This document shows positions 44,842 through 59,800 of a stretch of 64,000 nucleotides of DNA, one piece after another. The notes beneath the pieces were generated by a model. The model worked only from the letters and a program-made list of their open reading frames with translations. It was not told the DNA's origin and ran no database searches. The number at the start of each line of letters is the position of its first letter. The first letter of the stretch is position 1. Both the position numbers and the translations under genes were made by a program. This DNA comes from Prosopocoilus inquinatus (lineage: Eukaryota > Arthropoda > Insecta > Coleoptera > Lucanidae): assembly GCA_036172665.1 (NCBI GenBank), contig CM069872.1:54980101-55044100 (forward strand), written 5' to 3'.

Positions 44842-47800
44842 CTGTAAGTTTGTGTATTAACAGCGTTGCGCGAGGGAGACTTTACTTTCGAGCTCATGAT
44901 TTACCGTGCCGCGACCTACTTTAACTTTGCATGCCGGAAATTTAATAACGCCATCGAATCAGCATTATAACACAACCCCCCGCCTCCGACCCGCGACTCC
45001 CGCAGACGCTTTCAACCAAAAACTGATACGCCGCTGAAACAAACACAATCTAATCTACAAGTTTTGTAATTCGAGCTCATTCAATTCTTCAATAATAACA
45101 ACAGCAGTCGAATAATTGTTATTAAAATAAAATCTGCAGATGATGTGACAATTTTAAAACTACTATAAAATTAAAAAAAATTAAAATAAACGATCCGGAT
45201 TGCGATAAAAAACGAAAAAGGGACGGCACTTCTCAAAGCGTTCGCCTGCTTCTAATTTTTTCGTAAGCCGCCACGAATCTGTTTTATTCACCGTACTTGT
45301 AACGGTCCCCTGAATCTTCACCGCTGCATTAAAACTGTTCTTCATTCGGGAGTATGACCCGCGATGAAACGGATTCCCTTCCAAAAAGCAAAGGAAGCAC
45401 ATGTAACCGCGCGCATACAAAATTCGCCGTACTTGTAACGGTCCCCAGGATATTCGGAAGTATCCATTCTTGCAAAAAAGCGGATCTTTATTCGGGAGTA
45501 TATCCCGCGATGAAACGGATTCTCTTGCAAAAAGCAACGAAAGCAAATGCAACCGCGCGCATACAAAATTCGCCGTACTTGTAACGGTCCTCAGAATATT
45601 CGGAAGTGTATCACCCAGCATTGATAACGGTTCTTTACTCGGGAGTGTACCCCACGATGGAACGGATTCTCTTCTTCCAAGAAACAAAGAAAGCATATGT
45701 AATCGGGTGCACACGCAATTCGCCGAACTTGTAACGGTCCCCAGAATATTCGGAAGTGTATCACCCCGCAATGATAACGGTTCTTTATTCATTCGGGAGT
45801 GTATCCCACCATGGTATGGTTTCTCTTCTTCCGAAAAAACAAAGAAAGCATATGTAATTGGGTGCGCGCGGAATTCGCCGAACTTATAACGGTCCCCAGA
45901 ATATTCGCAAGTATATCCTCCCGCAATAAAATGGTTCTGTATCTGTTCAGGTGCTATCCTGCGATGAAACGGATTCTGTTCCAAGAAACAAAGAAAGCAT
46001 AAAAGCAAAGGAAAAGGAGAACGCGACTTAGAGAGACCTTAGACGGTGGTAGAGGAACGTGATGGCAAGGAAAGCCGAATCAACTCGGACAATGCAATTT
46101 CAGCGAAAAGAGAAGGCCCGATGACTTTGAAAGAATCGGGAAAGAGGAAGAAGGAGAAGGAGAAGAAAACAATTTTGAAAATCCTGCCAGGATCTGAGGT
46201 AACGTGATTTTAAAGAAGCAGACGAAGAAGACTTGATGTGATGAAGCAAAGAATAGGACGGCCAAAACGACGAGAAAACCTGATGATTTTAAAAGAATCA
46301 ACCAATTGAGAGGAAGCAGAAGAAGAAGGAGGGATATGGGAGGGCAAAACAATTTTGGAAAACAGAAGATCGACGACCTGCTGCGATCTAAGGTAACGTA
46401 ATTTTAAAGAAGAAGACCAAGACTTGTTGTGATGAAGCAAATGATGGGGAGACCGAAACGGCGAGAAGGCCTGATGACTTTGAAAGGATCAAGTAAGAGG
46501 AAGGGGAAGAAGAAGCGACGATTTGGAAGGACAAAGCGTTTTTGAAAAAAGAGGAAGGAAGACCTGCCATGATCTCGGCTAACGTGATTCTAAATAACAA
46601 GAAGAAGAAGACCAGGGGCGAAAGAAGATTGGAAGTTGACAAAGGAGGCCGAAGTAACTCGAACAATGTAATTTTTGTGAAAATCGAAGACTCGGTGACC
46701 TTGAAAGAATCAAAATAGAGGATGATCTAGAGCGGCCTGTGGCTAGGCAGAAGGATTAGGGGTAGAGCCAAGTATGATTTGCCCGAGTGATGCTCGTAGA
46801 CTTGTTTGATGACATGCAAACAATCTCGTTCGCGTTGATAACTTTGTCATAGGGGTGGAATCAAGTATGATTTGACGTAGAGATCGTCGAGATGCTCGTA
46901 GGTTTGTTTGGTCACGTGCAAACATTCCAGTTCGCATTGACTGCCTTCCCCTAGGTGTAGAATCAAGAATGATTTGACGTAGAGATCGCTGTAATACTCG
47001 TAGACTTGTTTGTTCACCCACACATTCTCTGCGTCACTTCCTTTTGTATGAGCAAGGCGTCATTATGATGTTTTTATAAAATTAGCTTCGATGTATACGC
47101 CCACTTGCAGTTGCAAAATCTTTTTTTAGCTGTTTGTCGATCGCAAGGTATCCGGGTGGAAGTACGAGCGCAGCCAGGCCTGTTACACAAACCTTTTCAC
47201 GTTTACACGTTAACTTAACGGCTGTTTATGAACGCAGTGTTCTTTATCCGGGAGTGCACCACACGATGAAACGGGTACTGTTCCAAGAAACAAAGAGAGC
47301 GCGCGCGAAATTCACCGTACTTGTAACGGTCCTCAGAATCACCTTCGCCGCAATAAAACGGTTCCTTATTCGGGAGTGTACTGCGCGATGAAACGGATTC
47401 GCTTCCAGAAAACAAGGAAAGCGTAAATAACCGCGCGCGCACGAAATTCACCGTACTTGTAACGGTCCCCGGAATATTCGGAAGTGTACCCTCCCCCCGC
47501 CGCAATAAAACGGTTCTTTATTCGGGGGTATACCCCGTGACAAAACGGATTCTGTTCCAAAAAACGAAGGAAGCGTGTGTAACCGGTGCACCATACTTGT
47601 AACAGTCCCCAGAATATTTTGGAAGTATACCGGTTCTTTATTCGGGAGTAAACGAAACGAATTCTGTTCCAAATTATTCGGGAGTGTACCCCGTGACGAA
47701 ACGGATTCTGTTACAAAAAAAACAAAGAAAGCGTAACCGGTGCACCGTACTTGTAACGGTCCCCAGAAGTATACCTCCTGCAATAAAACTGTTCTGAATT

Positions 47801-50800
47801 CGGTCTCTTCCGATTGCAAAAGGAAACTCGTCGTAGAGGAAGACTCGCGTTTCACACAGTAGGTATGTTAGACAAGGAAGGCGACGAGCAGAAGAAAGAG
47901 GGTGGTTTAATTACGCAAAACAAATCGACCAGCTTTACGTGACTAAATCACGTTTTTCTTTTTTTTTTAAGCTAAGAAGTGGGTAGAAAGTTCCTACCTC
48001 TTTTAGAATCAGAAATGATTCTTCTTCGAGCAAGTCTACGAGTATGCCTGCACGTTCGAGGGGAGGGGGGGGGGGTCCCCCACGAATTTATTGCTGATGC
48101 TTCCAGGCGAAAACCGATTCGTTTATTTATTTTTTTTACGTGCATGCAACAAATGTGCGCACGATTTAAAAAAGAAAAAAAAAACTGTTTGCACAGTCGG
48201 ATATAACATCACCGAGCCAAAAAAAAAAAACAAAAACAAAAAAGAGGCAAAAAATTACCGACTGGAATTTTCGAATTTCGTTCGGACGCAAATAGTTTCC
48301 ATCAGATTTTGTATATCACGGGGCGATTAAATTTACTCAGCGCTCGTTATTGTTTGGCGTTTCGATTGACGGCTATGTGGGAGGACAATTCGAGCGCTGA
48401 TGCGATTTTAGTTGGATGATTGTTTGGATGGGGATTGCAGAGCAGAGCATGTCGGATCCGATAGGCCAGACTAGACGGCGAGATTAACAGCGAAATATAA
48501 TCTCCGACAATGAGATGAGCGTAAACACATTAAACTCGTTTGCTGAAGGTCGTAACTGGGGTCCCTATTCAATCCGATAATCGATTTTTGGACAACATGT
48601 TGTGTCCATGTTCCATTTAGTACATCCGCAGTTTACCGTTTAATACTTTCATTTGCTTCCAGTGTTTTCAATCGAGTATCAAATTGGTCCGGACCCCATG
48701 CACCCTTACCGTTGGCTCGGAGGATGTCCATCAAATAAAATGAAGGAGTCACAGAAAAGTCTGGTGCGTATTAAAAAAAAAAAGAAAATCAGTCGGCTTG
48801 GTATCGAACGAAAGAAAGCGTCTGGTCTAAAAGACAAAAAGAAAAGGTTTCGTTGACGTCGCCTACAAACAGGAAAAAAATTCAAAGGAAGTTCGAAGGA
48901 CCAATTTGACTCCGCGTGGTTCGAAGCTCTGTTTCTTTCCTTTTAGCATAATTAATAGTGAGTTGCTTTGCTGGAGATGTCGCGGAGTGTACCTAAGCAG
49001 CAGCTTCCAAAAATGAAATAAACTAAATAGCAACGTGACTTTAGGAGGAAGAGCGCTTTGCACACAAAGGAATTCTGCAACGATCATTACCGGAGAAGCC
49101 GCGCGGATATTGTCTCGCTCTTAATGGCCATTTTAATATTAGCTCAGAAATTTGTTGATTTTCCGAGCGCCATTCCGCAAGAATTTCGCCGGCAAAGCGC
49201 AATTTTCCCGGTTCGCTCGCGACGCGGTAATTCCCCGCCGCCTCGTCCCCCTCGCCCTGCTCCGCAAATGTTTTCTTATACCTCTGCACGTAGCACGGAG
49301 AGATGAAGAGTCTCACATAGCAGCCGCCCGCTATGCGACTCAACGCCATCTCGTTTAATCAAAAAAATAAAAGCTTGTTACTTACCATAAACCGCCGACG
49401 ACACCGTCGACTGCTGCTGCCCGACCCCTCCGCCGCCGCCTCCGCCGAAGTTCAGCATCGTATTCACTGCAACAAAGAATTCGTGCTTTTAGCACAACGA
49501 GAGGAAATCCCCCCCGCCCCTCCCCTCCACCCCCCTATGAATATTTAGCGCCGGCATCATCGGATTTAATAATAACACACGAGCGTGTGTGGGTTGGTCC
49601 TTCGAACCGAACCGCACAGACGAACACGCAGCAAATAAATTCCTGAAAACCGAATGGCGCCCGAAAGCAAGCGCGCATCCCACTCGTTACCAACCACCGC
49701 CGTGCCGAAACCAGAACATTTTCTTCATTAATAACCCCCCAACCCCAACCCCTCCGCCCCATTCCACTGACGTCATTGCCAAAAATAATAATAATAAAGG
49801 CGAGCGCGGCAAAATTTCCGGGGTACTAATTAAAAATTGCGGACGGGGCCCCAGGGGTTGGGGGATGGGGAGGGGGGGGGGGAGGGGTCGATGTAACCGG
49901 GGGCGTATTACACCTCGTTAGTGTTAAGTATTTCCAAGTGAATGTCGATTTATGCAAATTTGAGCTCGACCCTCCCGCCGCGGCGGCCGGCGGTAGAGAC
50001 GAGACGAGACGAAACGAGAGAGCGCTGCGGAACGATTTCGAAACACTTAAATTAAACGTAACAGCAGGGTCGGACCAAAACATGTTTACACGCCGAAAAA
50101 CGGGCGTTCGAATTATTATTATTTTTAAAAATAAAAATAAAAATTTAAACACGTCCGGATTTGGTTTCGGTCGTCATCACAACAACAAGGAGGAGTGGCA
50201 GGGGGTAGGTCCTTGACCGAACAGGGTCGGACCAAAATAAATGATATTGTCAGGCGTCGGTCGTCTCCAGCAGGTTACGAGCTGTAGGCGTCCAGACGCG
50301 GGGGTTGCGCGTAGCTTGGGGGTGAAAAGGGAGTAACAGGGAAACTGCAAACTAACTCATTAAAACAACAATTGTTTAAAGGTCAGAAATACAGATAACT
50401 GTATCCCACGACGACGATCAGATTAACTGATGTCTTTTACAAATTGCGCACATCTTTTATACTGCCAATGTACGTGACACGACCAAATTCCGCAAAACTT
50501 TAATTGAACCAGTACTTTGCTCGGTTGCTAAAAAGGTGATTTCCAGGATTTTCACGTTGTTTCCAATCGTCATTTCTACTAAATCGTGAATTAATCGATT
50601 GTGATTAAGCACTTATACAATGCCCTAGTTATTTGCGTATTTGCAAGTTTGCGGATTCACGCAACAAGTTCATCGCCTGAGTCGTTGCACCAGCAAACCG
50701 CTTTATCAGCAAGTAACTCGTGTTGCATTGGAAAAAATACTACATTTTAGATTAATTAAATACGATGTTCAAATTTTCCGTAATCGTGGCAATATAAAAA

Positions 50801-53800
50801 AAAATGGGCGTTAGAATTGAATTTTTTAAACGCGTTCAGATTTCGTTTCAACCGTCACCATGACGACGAGGTTTGGTTGAAGCGTCGCGCGTTTCGAGAG
50901 ATCGTCGATTAATAAAGCTCCGGAAGGGAATGAAGGGAGGGGGGGGGGGCGCTTCTTGAGCGAACAGGGTCGGACCAAAATACATAATACAAAAAAAAAA
51001 CGGGCGTCCGAATTATTTTCTAAACGCGTCTAGATTTTGTTAATTAAAGCCTCGAAGGGGGGTTGGGTGGAAGGCGGAGGTTCTTCGCTGAAACGAATTA
51101 ATATTCTTGGGGGGTTTCCGTACTTTACGGCAGTACGTACGCCCCAGACATCGATTCGGTTTTACGTCGGCGGCGGCCGTCTCGATCTGGATATGCACAG
51201 GAAGCGCAATAAATTTTAAGGTAACAATTTTCGCTGACACCGCTCTATTCCGTATCTGGAAATAAAATCGTTAATCAAAGTAATGAATGCGTAAGTCGAC
51301 GTTTTGCGCTCAGATTTATAGCCAATATATATATATGTGTGTGTGTATTTGAGAAGGGAAAGAGGAGACGTTTAGATACGAAAGGAAAAAAAGCTCCGCG
51401 TTAGAAATCACTTTTTTCAAAATTAAAATTTGCGTTACGATGCAAAAATTTATATCACTCGGGATATTCTGCGCCATTTCTTTCGCGAATGTTTGCCTTG
51501 TGAGTCATTTTAGGACGTTACCTTGCCGGGCAGAAAAGAAATGCGCCAGCGTCCAGTTCGCCAAGAGCGTAAACTCATTAAAATCATAAAAACATCGTCC
51601 CAAACTGAGAAAAAAAATTTGAATAAAAAATTTCAAGGAAGAAAAGGGGAGAGCGTAGCACGGGTCAGGAACTCTGAAATTGGTCGTGCCCACGACGACG
51701 CAGAGCAGAGCAAGGCCATACCTGCTAAAGGGCAACGTTGCACTTAATTATGCAATCGCTCGGGGATTCTCCACTATTACGAAAATACTTCGTATGATGT
51801 CTCCCCACTTGATAAAAATCAAAGGAAAATTTATATCACTCGGTATATTCTGCGCAATCTTTTCGCGAATGTTTGCCTTGTGAGTCATCGAGTCATTTTA
51901 GGACGTTTCCTTGCCGGGCAGAAAAGAAAAGCGCCAGCTTCCAGTTCGCCAAGAGCGTAATTTCATTAAAATCATAAAAACATCGTCCCGAACTGAGAAA
52001 AAAAATTTGAATAAAAATTTTCAAGGAAGAAAATGGAAGAGCGTCAGGAACTCTGAAATTGGTCGTGCTCACGAAGGCGTAGATTAGAGCAACGAAAGGG
52101 CAATGTTGCACTCAATTATGCAATCGCTTGGGGATTTTCCACTGTTACGAAAATACATCGTGTGATGTCTCCCCCACTTGATAATAATCGAAGGAAAATT
52201 TTTAAGAGCGCCTGAAGCACTTTTCAGTGAAGTTCGGAGTTCCTGACCCGCGCTGCGCATTCCTTTTTTCCTCGTTGGAGACTTTTTCACATTCAAAAAA
52301 TTTTTTTTGGTCAGTTTACAATAATTAATTTCGCGAAAAAATTTTTTTGCTCAATTTATAATAATTAATTTCGCGAATGAAGAAATAACTCTTCACGGTG
52401 TGCGCGCGTGTTCTCTTTTTAGTTTTAGTTTTTGACAATCACTTTAATCACAACCGATTTTTTTTAATGAATTCAATTTAAAATCACCCGACGTTGGTTG
52501 CTGACTTAATAGAAAATTCATTAAATGAAAGCTTTTTAAACTTTAACCGGACGGTATTCGAATAGATAGGAAAGAGCACTCAATGTTTCGCTCGCTATCG
52601 ATTGATAACTTCGATTCAACTTGAATACTCTCCGGTTCAAGTTTAAAAACTTAACGTAATTTAAAAATGTTTTCGGAGGGGCGCAAAGTAATTTGTTTTT
52701 CATACTTACAGGTGGTGGAAACTTCCGTTGTTGTTGTGGTGGTGGTTGTCGTTGTGGTCGTAACAATTTTAGTCTCTGTAAGGAAACGGTTGATTAAAAC
52801 CGGGCATGGGGTCTAGAATCAAAAATGTTTTTTTTTTTTTAAAAAAAAAAGTAAAACTAATTTTTCTGAGTTGTGTCAGGGTTTTGAAAAATAACGCGAC
52901 TGCATTCGCTTCGCTCTGGGTTGGAAAAAAAATGGGGCTTAACCTTGAACGATTCTGTCGACGGAAGCCTGATTGAAGTGTCGATCTCACTTAGAAGCTG
53001 TGCGCTCCGATTTTATTTATTTTCGGGTAAATCGATCCGATTTCCGTTCTCGTTTGCGTAAACCGTTCGGACTGTTTTGGTAAGTTAGTTGTTCCTTTGT
53101 TTGGCGCTTGAGCTCAGGTGTTTGCTCGATCATTCGCAGGCAAGTTGCGTTTACCTTAAGTTATTTTCTCGCATCGTCCAGCCACAGATAATTTACAGCC
53201 CGTAGGCACGCATCAGCTCGCTGAAAAGGTTTGACTTCCTCAACGGGGAAGAGGAGTCGAGGGTCGTTACAGCCCCCTAGGACTTCGTGCTTTGTTGAAT
53301 ACATCTACCGTCGGCTTCCACTGATTTATAATAAATTGGACAAGTCGTTTTTGGTTTGCAGTGAAAATTTCGGGCTACGTCTCTCTGCTGAAGAAGCCCC
53401 AAGTAGGGCTGAAACAGCTGCACAGAGGCTGCCCGTGGTTTTCACTGCAATCAAAAACGATTTGCAGCAGAATTTTTTTTATAATTATTACATTTCACGT
53501 CACGTCGAGACTATTTCAAGTCGATTTGAATTTGGAATGCCCAAATATTAATTTAAACATTCGTCCTTAATTTGTTTCTCTCTCTTGCGTTTGAAAATTT
53601 TTAAACTTTAATTTTAACTTAACCATTTTTAATTTTTGAACCGTTTGAAATATCTTCTGTGAGACGAAGCACATTTTCAGCCCCCTCCCCTCCCTTCACC
53701 CCGCCCAATCAGGTATCGGCAATTATTTTATGATTTACCGCCGCCCGTACGGTCGGTCGCTGGCCCCGTTCAACCGCGCAAAAGTGCTCGAAAATCGATC

Positions 53801-56800
53801 GTTCGCGGTACATACGGGGCCTTTAATTTGCTTGTACAGCTTCAGAGCTCAAAGACACGCGACCTCCGAAGCATATTTTAATTAAAGTGGTCACGAAACG
53901 TTTCCTTTTCTTTTCCTTTCAGATATTAAAAGAGTGCGACGTCTCAAAAAGAAAACGTAACTTTGAGGTGAAGACGTCCTTTACTTTAACCAAAGCAGAG
54001 AATTAACGGCAGAAAAGAAGAATCTACTCTGGTCAGGGCGGGGCGATTGTTTTTTTCATAAGGATTCGGACTTATCTGTGTACAAGAAATTGAATTCATT
54101 AACTATTCCTGTCTAACTTTTTTTTTTTTTTTGGTAGTTATCACCCACCAGATGTTTCGGAATCTGATGCTAGACGTGATAAAATAAAGATTGATTTGGT
54201 TGGGGGTTGTATTTCTTTTCCTGGAAAACTAAAACATTTTTCTCTGGAGTTGAAACATTCATTCATTCAACCTCACTTTTTTTTAGATGTTACGCAACAG
54301 ATGCTTCGGAATCTCACGCCAGACTTGATGAAATAAACCTTGATTTGAGTGAGCGTCGTTTTTCTTTCTCTCTCTTTCTGGGAAACAAACATTTTTCTCC
54401 AGGAAACTAAAATCGCCGAGGGAAGGAGGCGGGAATTTTCCGCTCACATCAGCCAGAGATACCGCACACTGATGCGTTACAATTAATAGGAATCTGAACG
54501 ACAGCGCCCTCTGACGAAAGAGAAAGATGTGTCGAGAGAACGCCCGTTATGTGGCGCAAAGTTGTCATCGCCACGCAGTCGTAATTTTTATAACTGGTTG
54601 ATCGCAGTGGACCAGTCAAACCAGTTGGTTCACGGGCTTTAGCTTGTTGAAAAGCTCGCGTTTAATCTCGTCGCCGAGTTCCGCGTTAATTCTTCTTCGG
54701 ATAAATCCTTGGATTGAGATTAAGCGAAGCCGGTGGGTTCGGGCTTTTAGCTTATTGAAAAGCTTGCGTTCCGTCTCGTCGCTCAGTTAATTTCTCCTCA
54801 CTTCAAATAAATCCCTGCATTAAGATTAAGTGAAGCCAGTTATTGGTTCGGGATTTTGGATTTTAGATTTTCCTCCGGGAAACTAAAATCGCCGAGGGAA
54901 GGAGGCGGGAATTTTCCGCTCACATCAGCCAGAGATACCGCACACTGAAGCGTCAAAATTAATAGGAATCTGAATGACAGCGCCCTCTGGCGAAAGAGAA
55001 AAATGTGTCGAGAGAACGCCCGTTATGTGGCGCAAAGTTGTCATCGCCACGCAATCGTAATTTTTAAAACTGGTTGATCGCAGTGGACCAGTCAAACCAG
55101 TCGGTTCACGGGCTTTAGCTTGTTGAAAAGCTCGCGTTTAATCTCGTCGCCGAGTTCCGCGTTAATTCTTCTTCGAATAAATCCTTGGATTGAGATTAAG
55201 CGAAGCCGGTGGGTTTGGGCTTTTAGCTTACCGAAAAGCTTGCGTTTCATCTCGTCGCCCAGTTAATTTCTCCTCACTTCAAATAAATCCCTGCATTAAG
55301 ATTAAGTGAAGCCAGTTATTGGTTCGGGATTTTGGATTTTAGATTTTCCTCCGGGAAACTAAAATCGCCGAGGGAAGGAGGCGGGAATTTTCCGCTCACA
55401 TCAGCCAGAGATACCGCACACTGATGCGTCAAAATTAATAGGAATCTGAATGACGGCGCCCTCTGGCGAAAGAGAAAGATGTGTCGAGAGAACGCCCGTT
55501 ATGTGGCGCAAAGTTGTCATCGCCACGCAGTCGTAATTTTTAAAACTGGTTGATCGCAGTGGACCAGTCAAACCAGTCGGTTCACGGGCTTTAGCTTGTT
55601 GAAAAGCTCGCGTTTAATCTCGTCGCCGAGTTCCGAGTTAATTTTCCTTCGAATAAATCCTTGTATGGAGATTAAGTGAAGTCCAATTGGTTCCGTATTT
55701 TATCTTATTGAGAAGCCCGCGTTTTATCTCGTCGCCGAGTTTTTTTTTTTTAATTCTTACCGTAAAGGCGGATGGTGCCGTCGGTTTTTCCCATGGAGTT
55801 CGACGCGACGCACTGGTAGTTGGCGAAATCGGCGGGCGCGACGCCGACGACCGTCAGGACCATGGTGATCTTGATGCCCGTCCGTTTTTCGTGCATGAGA
55901 TGTTTCGATCTGCAAGAAGAAGACGACGGTAGTTCAACAGGTGCAACAGACTTCCGCGACGAGGAGGCAAATAAACACTCACCCGTTGAGTAAAATCTCG
56001 TCGTGGTCTTTAATCCAATAGTGACTGGAGCTCGGGAAAGCCTCGACGTCGCACTTGAGCTTAGCGCTTCCGCCGTGCGGAGCGCCCACAAGAGGCTTAA
56101 AAACTTGCACTAGGGGAGCAACTAGAAAAGGAAAAGTTTTTTTTTTAGGTAGCGAGCGACATCTGTTTGTTTCTTGCTTTGCGTTTTGCAACGAACACAA
56201 CAAAGAAACCTCACTTACAGTTTATGTTGAGGGTGATTCGCTTGCTGACCGCCGGGGGCACGTCGTTGCTAGCTATGCACAGGTACGCCCCCATCTGCCT
56301 GCGTTCCAAACGCAGCAGGTTCAGCGCTGAACCGCTGAACGTGTCCACTGCGAAACGAATTTATAGAATTACATAAAGTCCCGTTGACGTGGTTAATTAA
56401 AGTTTATGGCGCGAGGAATGTTTGTTTGATTAAATCCTCCCCCCCCCCCCCCCCCCGGAAATTGCGGCGCCGCGTCGCGCGCCAGCCCAGAAATAAAAAT
56501 TAAACGTCGCCCGCGCGCGCGATGCAAATTATTGCCGACAACACGTTTTAACCCTGATAATTCATGTTCGCTTTTAATTATAAATTGCATGCACACACGC
56601 GCCCGTTCGGCGGTTCCGGACACGAGTTGAAACATTTGAACATTTTGTCGCTCGGATTTATCTCCAGGCCCCACGTCGGGCGGCGCCAATTTACATCGTC
56701 GCTAATTTATTTAAAACCAACCTTCGATTTGATGACAGGTAAATTTCATCGAATTTATTGTTTTATTCGAGCGTTACTTTTGTTGTAGACGTACGGGATT

Positions 56801-59800
56801 ATTATTTCTGCTGTACTTCCTCGTCGACTTGGACAGGATATGTTTTGGGGGGGTTGGTTACAATTGGGTGGTACAATTCACGCGTGGATCTGTTTTACTA
56901 TTATATTTCTGGTGTTTATTTACTTTCTGTTAACACCGGACGAAAGTTTCTGCATTATTTTTTATGTCGGGCAGGCGGGAGAGATTATTTCTGCTGCGCT
57001 TTATCTTCGACTCGGACAGGTATGTTCTGGGGCCACCCCCTTACGGTCCTACGGCCAAGTCAAGTAGTAAATTATTTGGTAGTAATTGCTCAATATGCAG
57101 AACATACTGACATACTGGCCAATCTCGAGGTCAATCCAGCGCATTGCAAACAAGAAATTGAAAACGAAAACAACGTTAACAACAGTTGTAGCAAAAACGA
57201 AACTTAAATTCAGTGAAAAACAAAATCCGGCCCATCTCAAGGTCAGCCTAACAAATGCAAAAAAATGTATAATATATAATTATAATTATATAATATAATA
57301 ATTATAATGCAATTTAATAAAGTAAAAATCGCTCAAAATTAAGGTCAACCAGTGTCAGAGTTAACCCAATCCAACCAAACACAAATTAAATTGAATAAAG
57401 ATCAATTAAAATAAATTCAAGGTCAACCAATGTCAGGATTAATCCGACACAAACGAAAAAAAGGAAATTTAAATCGAACAAAATCACTTAAAATGGAGCT
57501 TAAACTAAGCTCAAGGTCGGTTAGGTTGCGTGCGCAAACCATCCTTAACAAAATCCGACCCATCTCAAAGTCTGCCATCTCAAGGTCAGTCTAAGCAACG
57601 CAAAAAAAAATATAATGGCGCAATTTAAGAAAGTAAAAATCACTCAAAATTAAGGTCAACCGATATTAGAGTTAATTCAACCCAAACCAGAAAAGAAAAA
57701 ACAAAATTAAGTTGAATAAAAATCAATTAAAATAAATTCAAGGCCATCCCAAGCTAACGCGAGCAAGAAATTAAAAATTTTAAAAATAAATAAAAAAAAA
57801 ATTAAAGGAAATGAAGCTCAATCCACCTCAAGGTCAATTAAACTTAAAATGGGGCTTAAGAAACGAAGCTCAGGGTCGGTTAGGTTGCGTGCGCAAACCA
57901 TCCTTAACAAAATCCGGTCCATCTCAAAGTTTGCCATCTCAAGGTCAGTCTAACCAATTGCAAGAAAAAATTATAGTGACGCAATTTAAGAAAGTAAAAA
58001 TCACTCAAAATTAAGGTCAACAAATATCAGAGTTAATCCAACCCAAACCAGAAAGAAAAAGAAAACAAAATTAAGTCGAATAAAAATCAATTAAAATAAA
58101 TTCAAGGTCAACCAATATCAGGATTAATCCAACACAAACGGAAAAAGGGAAATTTAAATCGAATAAAAATCTCAATGTCGGGCTTAATCCAGCCCAACCA
58201 AACAAAACGAAAATTAAATCGAATAAAAATCAATACAAATTCAAGGTCATTCCAAGCTAACGCGAGCAAGAAATTAAAAATTAAGAAAGAAATAGCGCCA
58301 AGCTCTTTAATAAAAATCATCGGTAATAAAGCTCGATCCACCTCAAGGTCAATTAAATTAAAATGGAACTTAAACAAAGGTCGGTTGCGATGCGTGCGCA
58401 AACCATCCTTAACAAAATGCGGCCCATCTCAAAGTCTGCCATCTCAAGGTCAGTCTAACCAACGCAAAAAAAATTATAATGGCGCTATTTAAGAAAGTAA
58501 AGATCACTCAAAATTAAGGTCAACCAATATCAGAGTTAACCCAACCCAACAAAAAAAAAATTTAATGAAATAGAATAAAAATTAATTAAAATAAAATGAA
58601 ATTCAATTAAAATAAATTCAAGGTCAACCAAAATCAATTAAAATAAATTCAAGGTCAACTAATATCAAGATTAATTCAACTCAAACGAAAAAAGGGAAAT
58701 TTAAAGCGTGTAAAAATTTCAATATCAAGTCAATCCAACCAAACAAAACGAAAATTAAATCGAAGAAAAATCCAATACAAATTCAAGGTCAACGCAAGCT
58801 AACGCGAGCAAGAAATTAAAAATTAAAAAAAAAAATGCGGCAAGCTCTTTAAAAATCAACGGAAATAAATCTCAATCCACCCCAAGGTCAATTGAAATTA
58901 AAGCGAAGCTTAAAAAAGCATCTCAAAGTCTGCCATCTCAAGGTCAGTCTAACCAATGCAAGAAAAAATTATAGCGACGCAATTTAAGAAAGTAAAAATC
59001 ACTCAAAATTAAAAATGTTAAATAAATAAATAAAAAATAATAATCAACGAAAATAAAGCTCAATCCACCTCAAGGTCAATTAAACTTAAAGCGGAGCTTA
59101 AACAAAGCTCAAGGTCAGTTCGGTTGCGTGCGCAGAGCGTCCCAAACAGTTTGAAATAATCGCTTGGATCCGTGTTTGACGAAAATTAAAAGCGTTTAGC
59201 TACATGTTTAATTTGCCAGCGTCCAATTAAATAAAATTAAATATTTAACGAGCGGACAGATTCAGAAGAGCCGAACGCGAGAGCGAAAGCGCGTGCACAT
59301 TAAAACCCCTCCGTAATTTTGAAGTTCGTCCCTAATTAGGCCCCCGAATTTCGGTGGCGGCGGCGGAGGCGGTATTTAATCCCCCCCCCCCAGAAATAAC
59401 TTTCCAGCCGGTACTTTTATCACACATACTTTGCTGCCGAACTCCCGACAATAATGGGGTGAACTTTTTTTTTCCTCCTCCGAGGAAGAGGAAGAGTTCA
59501 TTTAACGGCGCGGCGTGGCGCGCTAAGTAATTATGAAGCTCGAGAGATGTGGAAAAAGTTTAAAGCATTTCTCGTGACCGACCGAACTTGGCGGCGGCGG
59601 CGGCGGCGGACAGAAAACCTGAAGTTTTAAGCGTTTTAGCTCCGGTAAGTACCGAGCCGGAGCGCTCCGTGTAGATTTTTCCCAAATTGAATTTACACTA
59701 CAGAGAAGAAACGTACGTTTTGTTCGTTTTTCTTTTTCGAACACAACTTCGGCGCTACCACAGAAATGCATTAAGAAATCTCCCGACTTAATCACATCCT

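Noticed and set aside
45181..46008. 275-codon minus-strand frame
   Set aside because: It is the complement of the ~140-bp satellite, giving repeated RISWGPLQV and FLCFLE text; the same peptide appears in every cluster.
48661..48856. Possible plus-strand exon after tgcttccag
   Set aside because: The translated text matches no family and there is no partner exon in phase; it also lies within an intron of a minus-strand gene.
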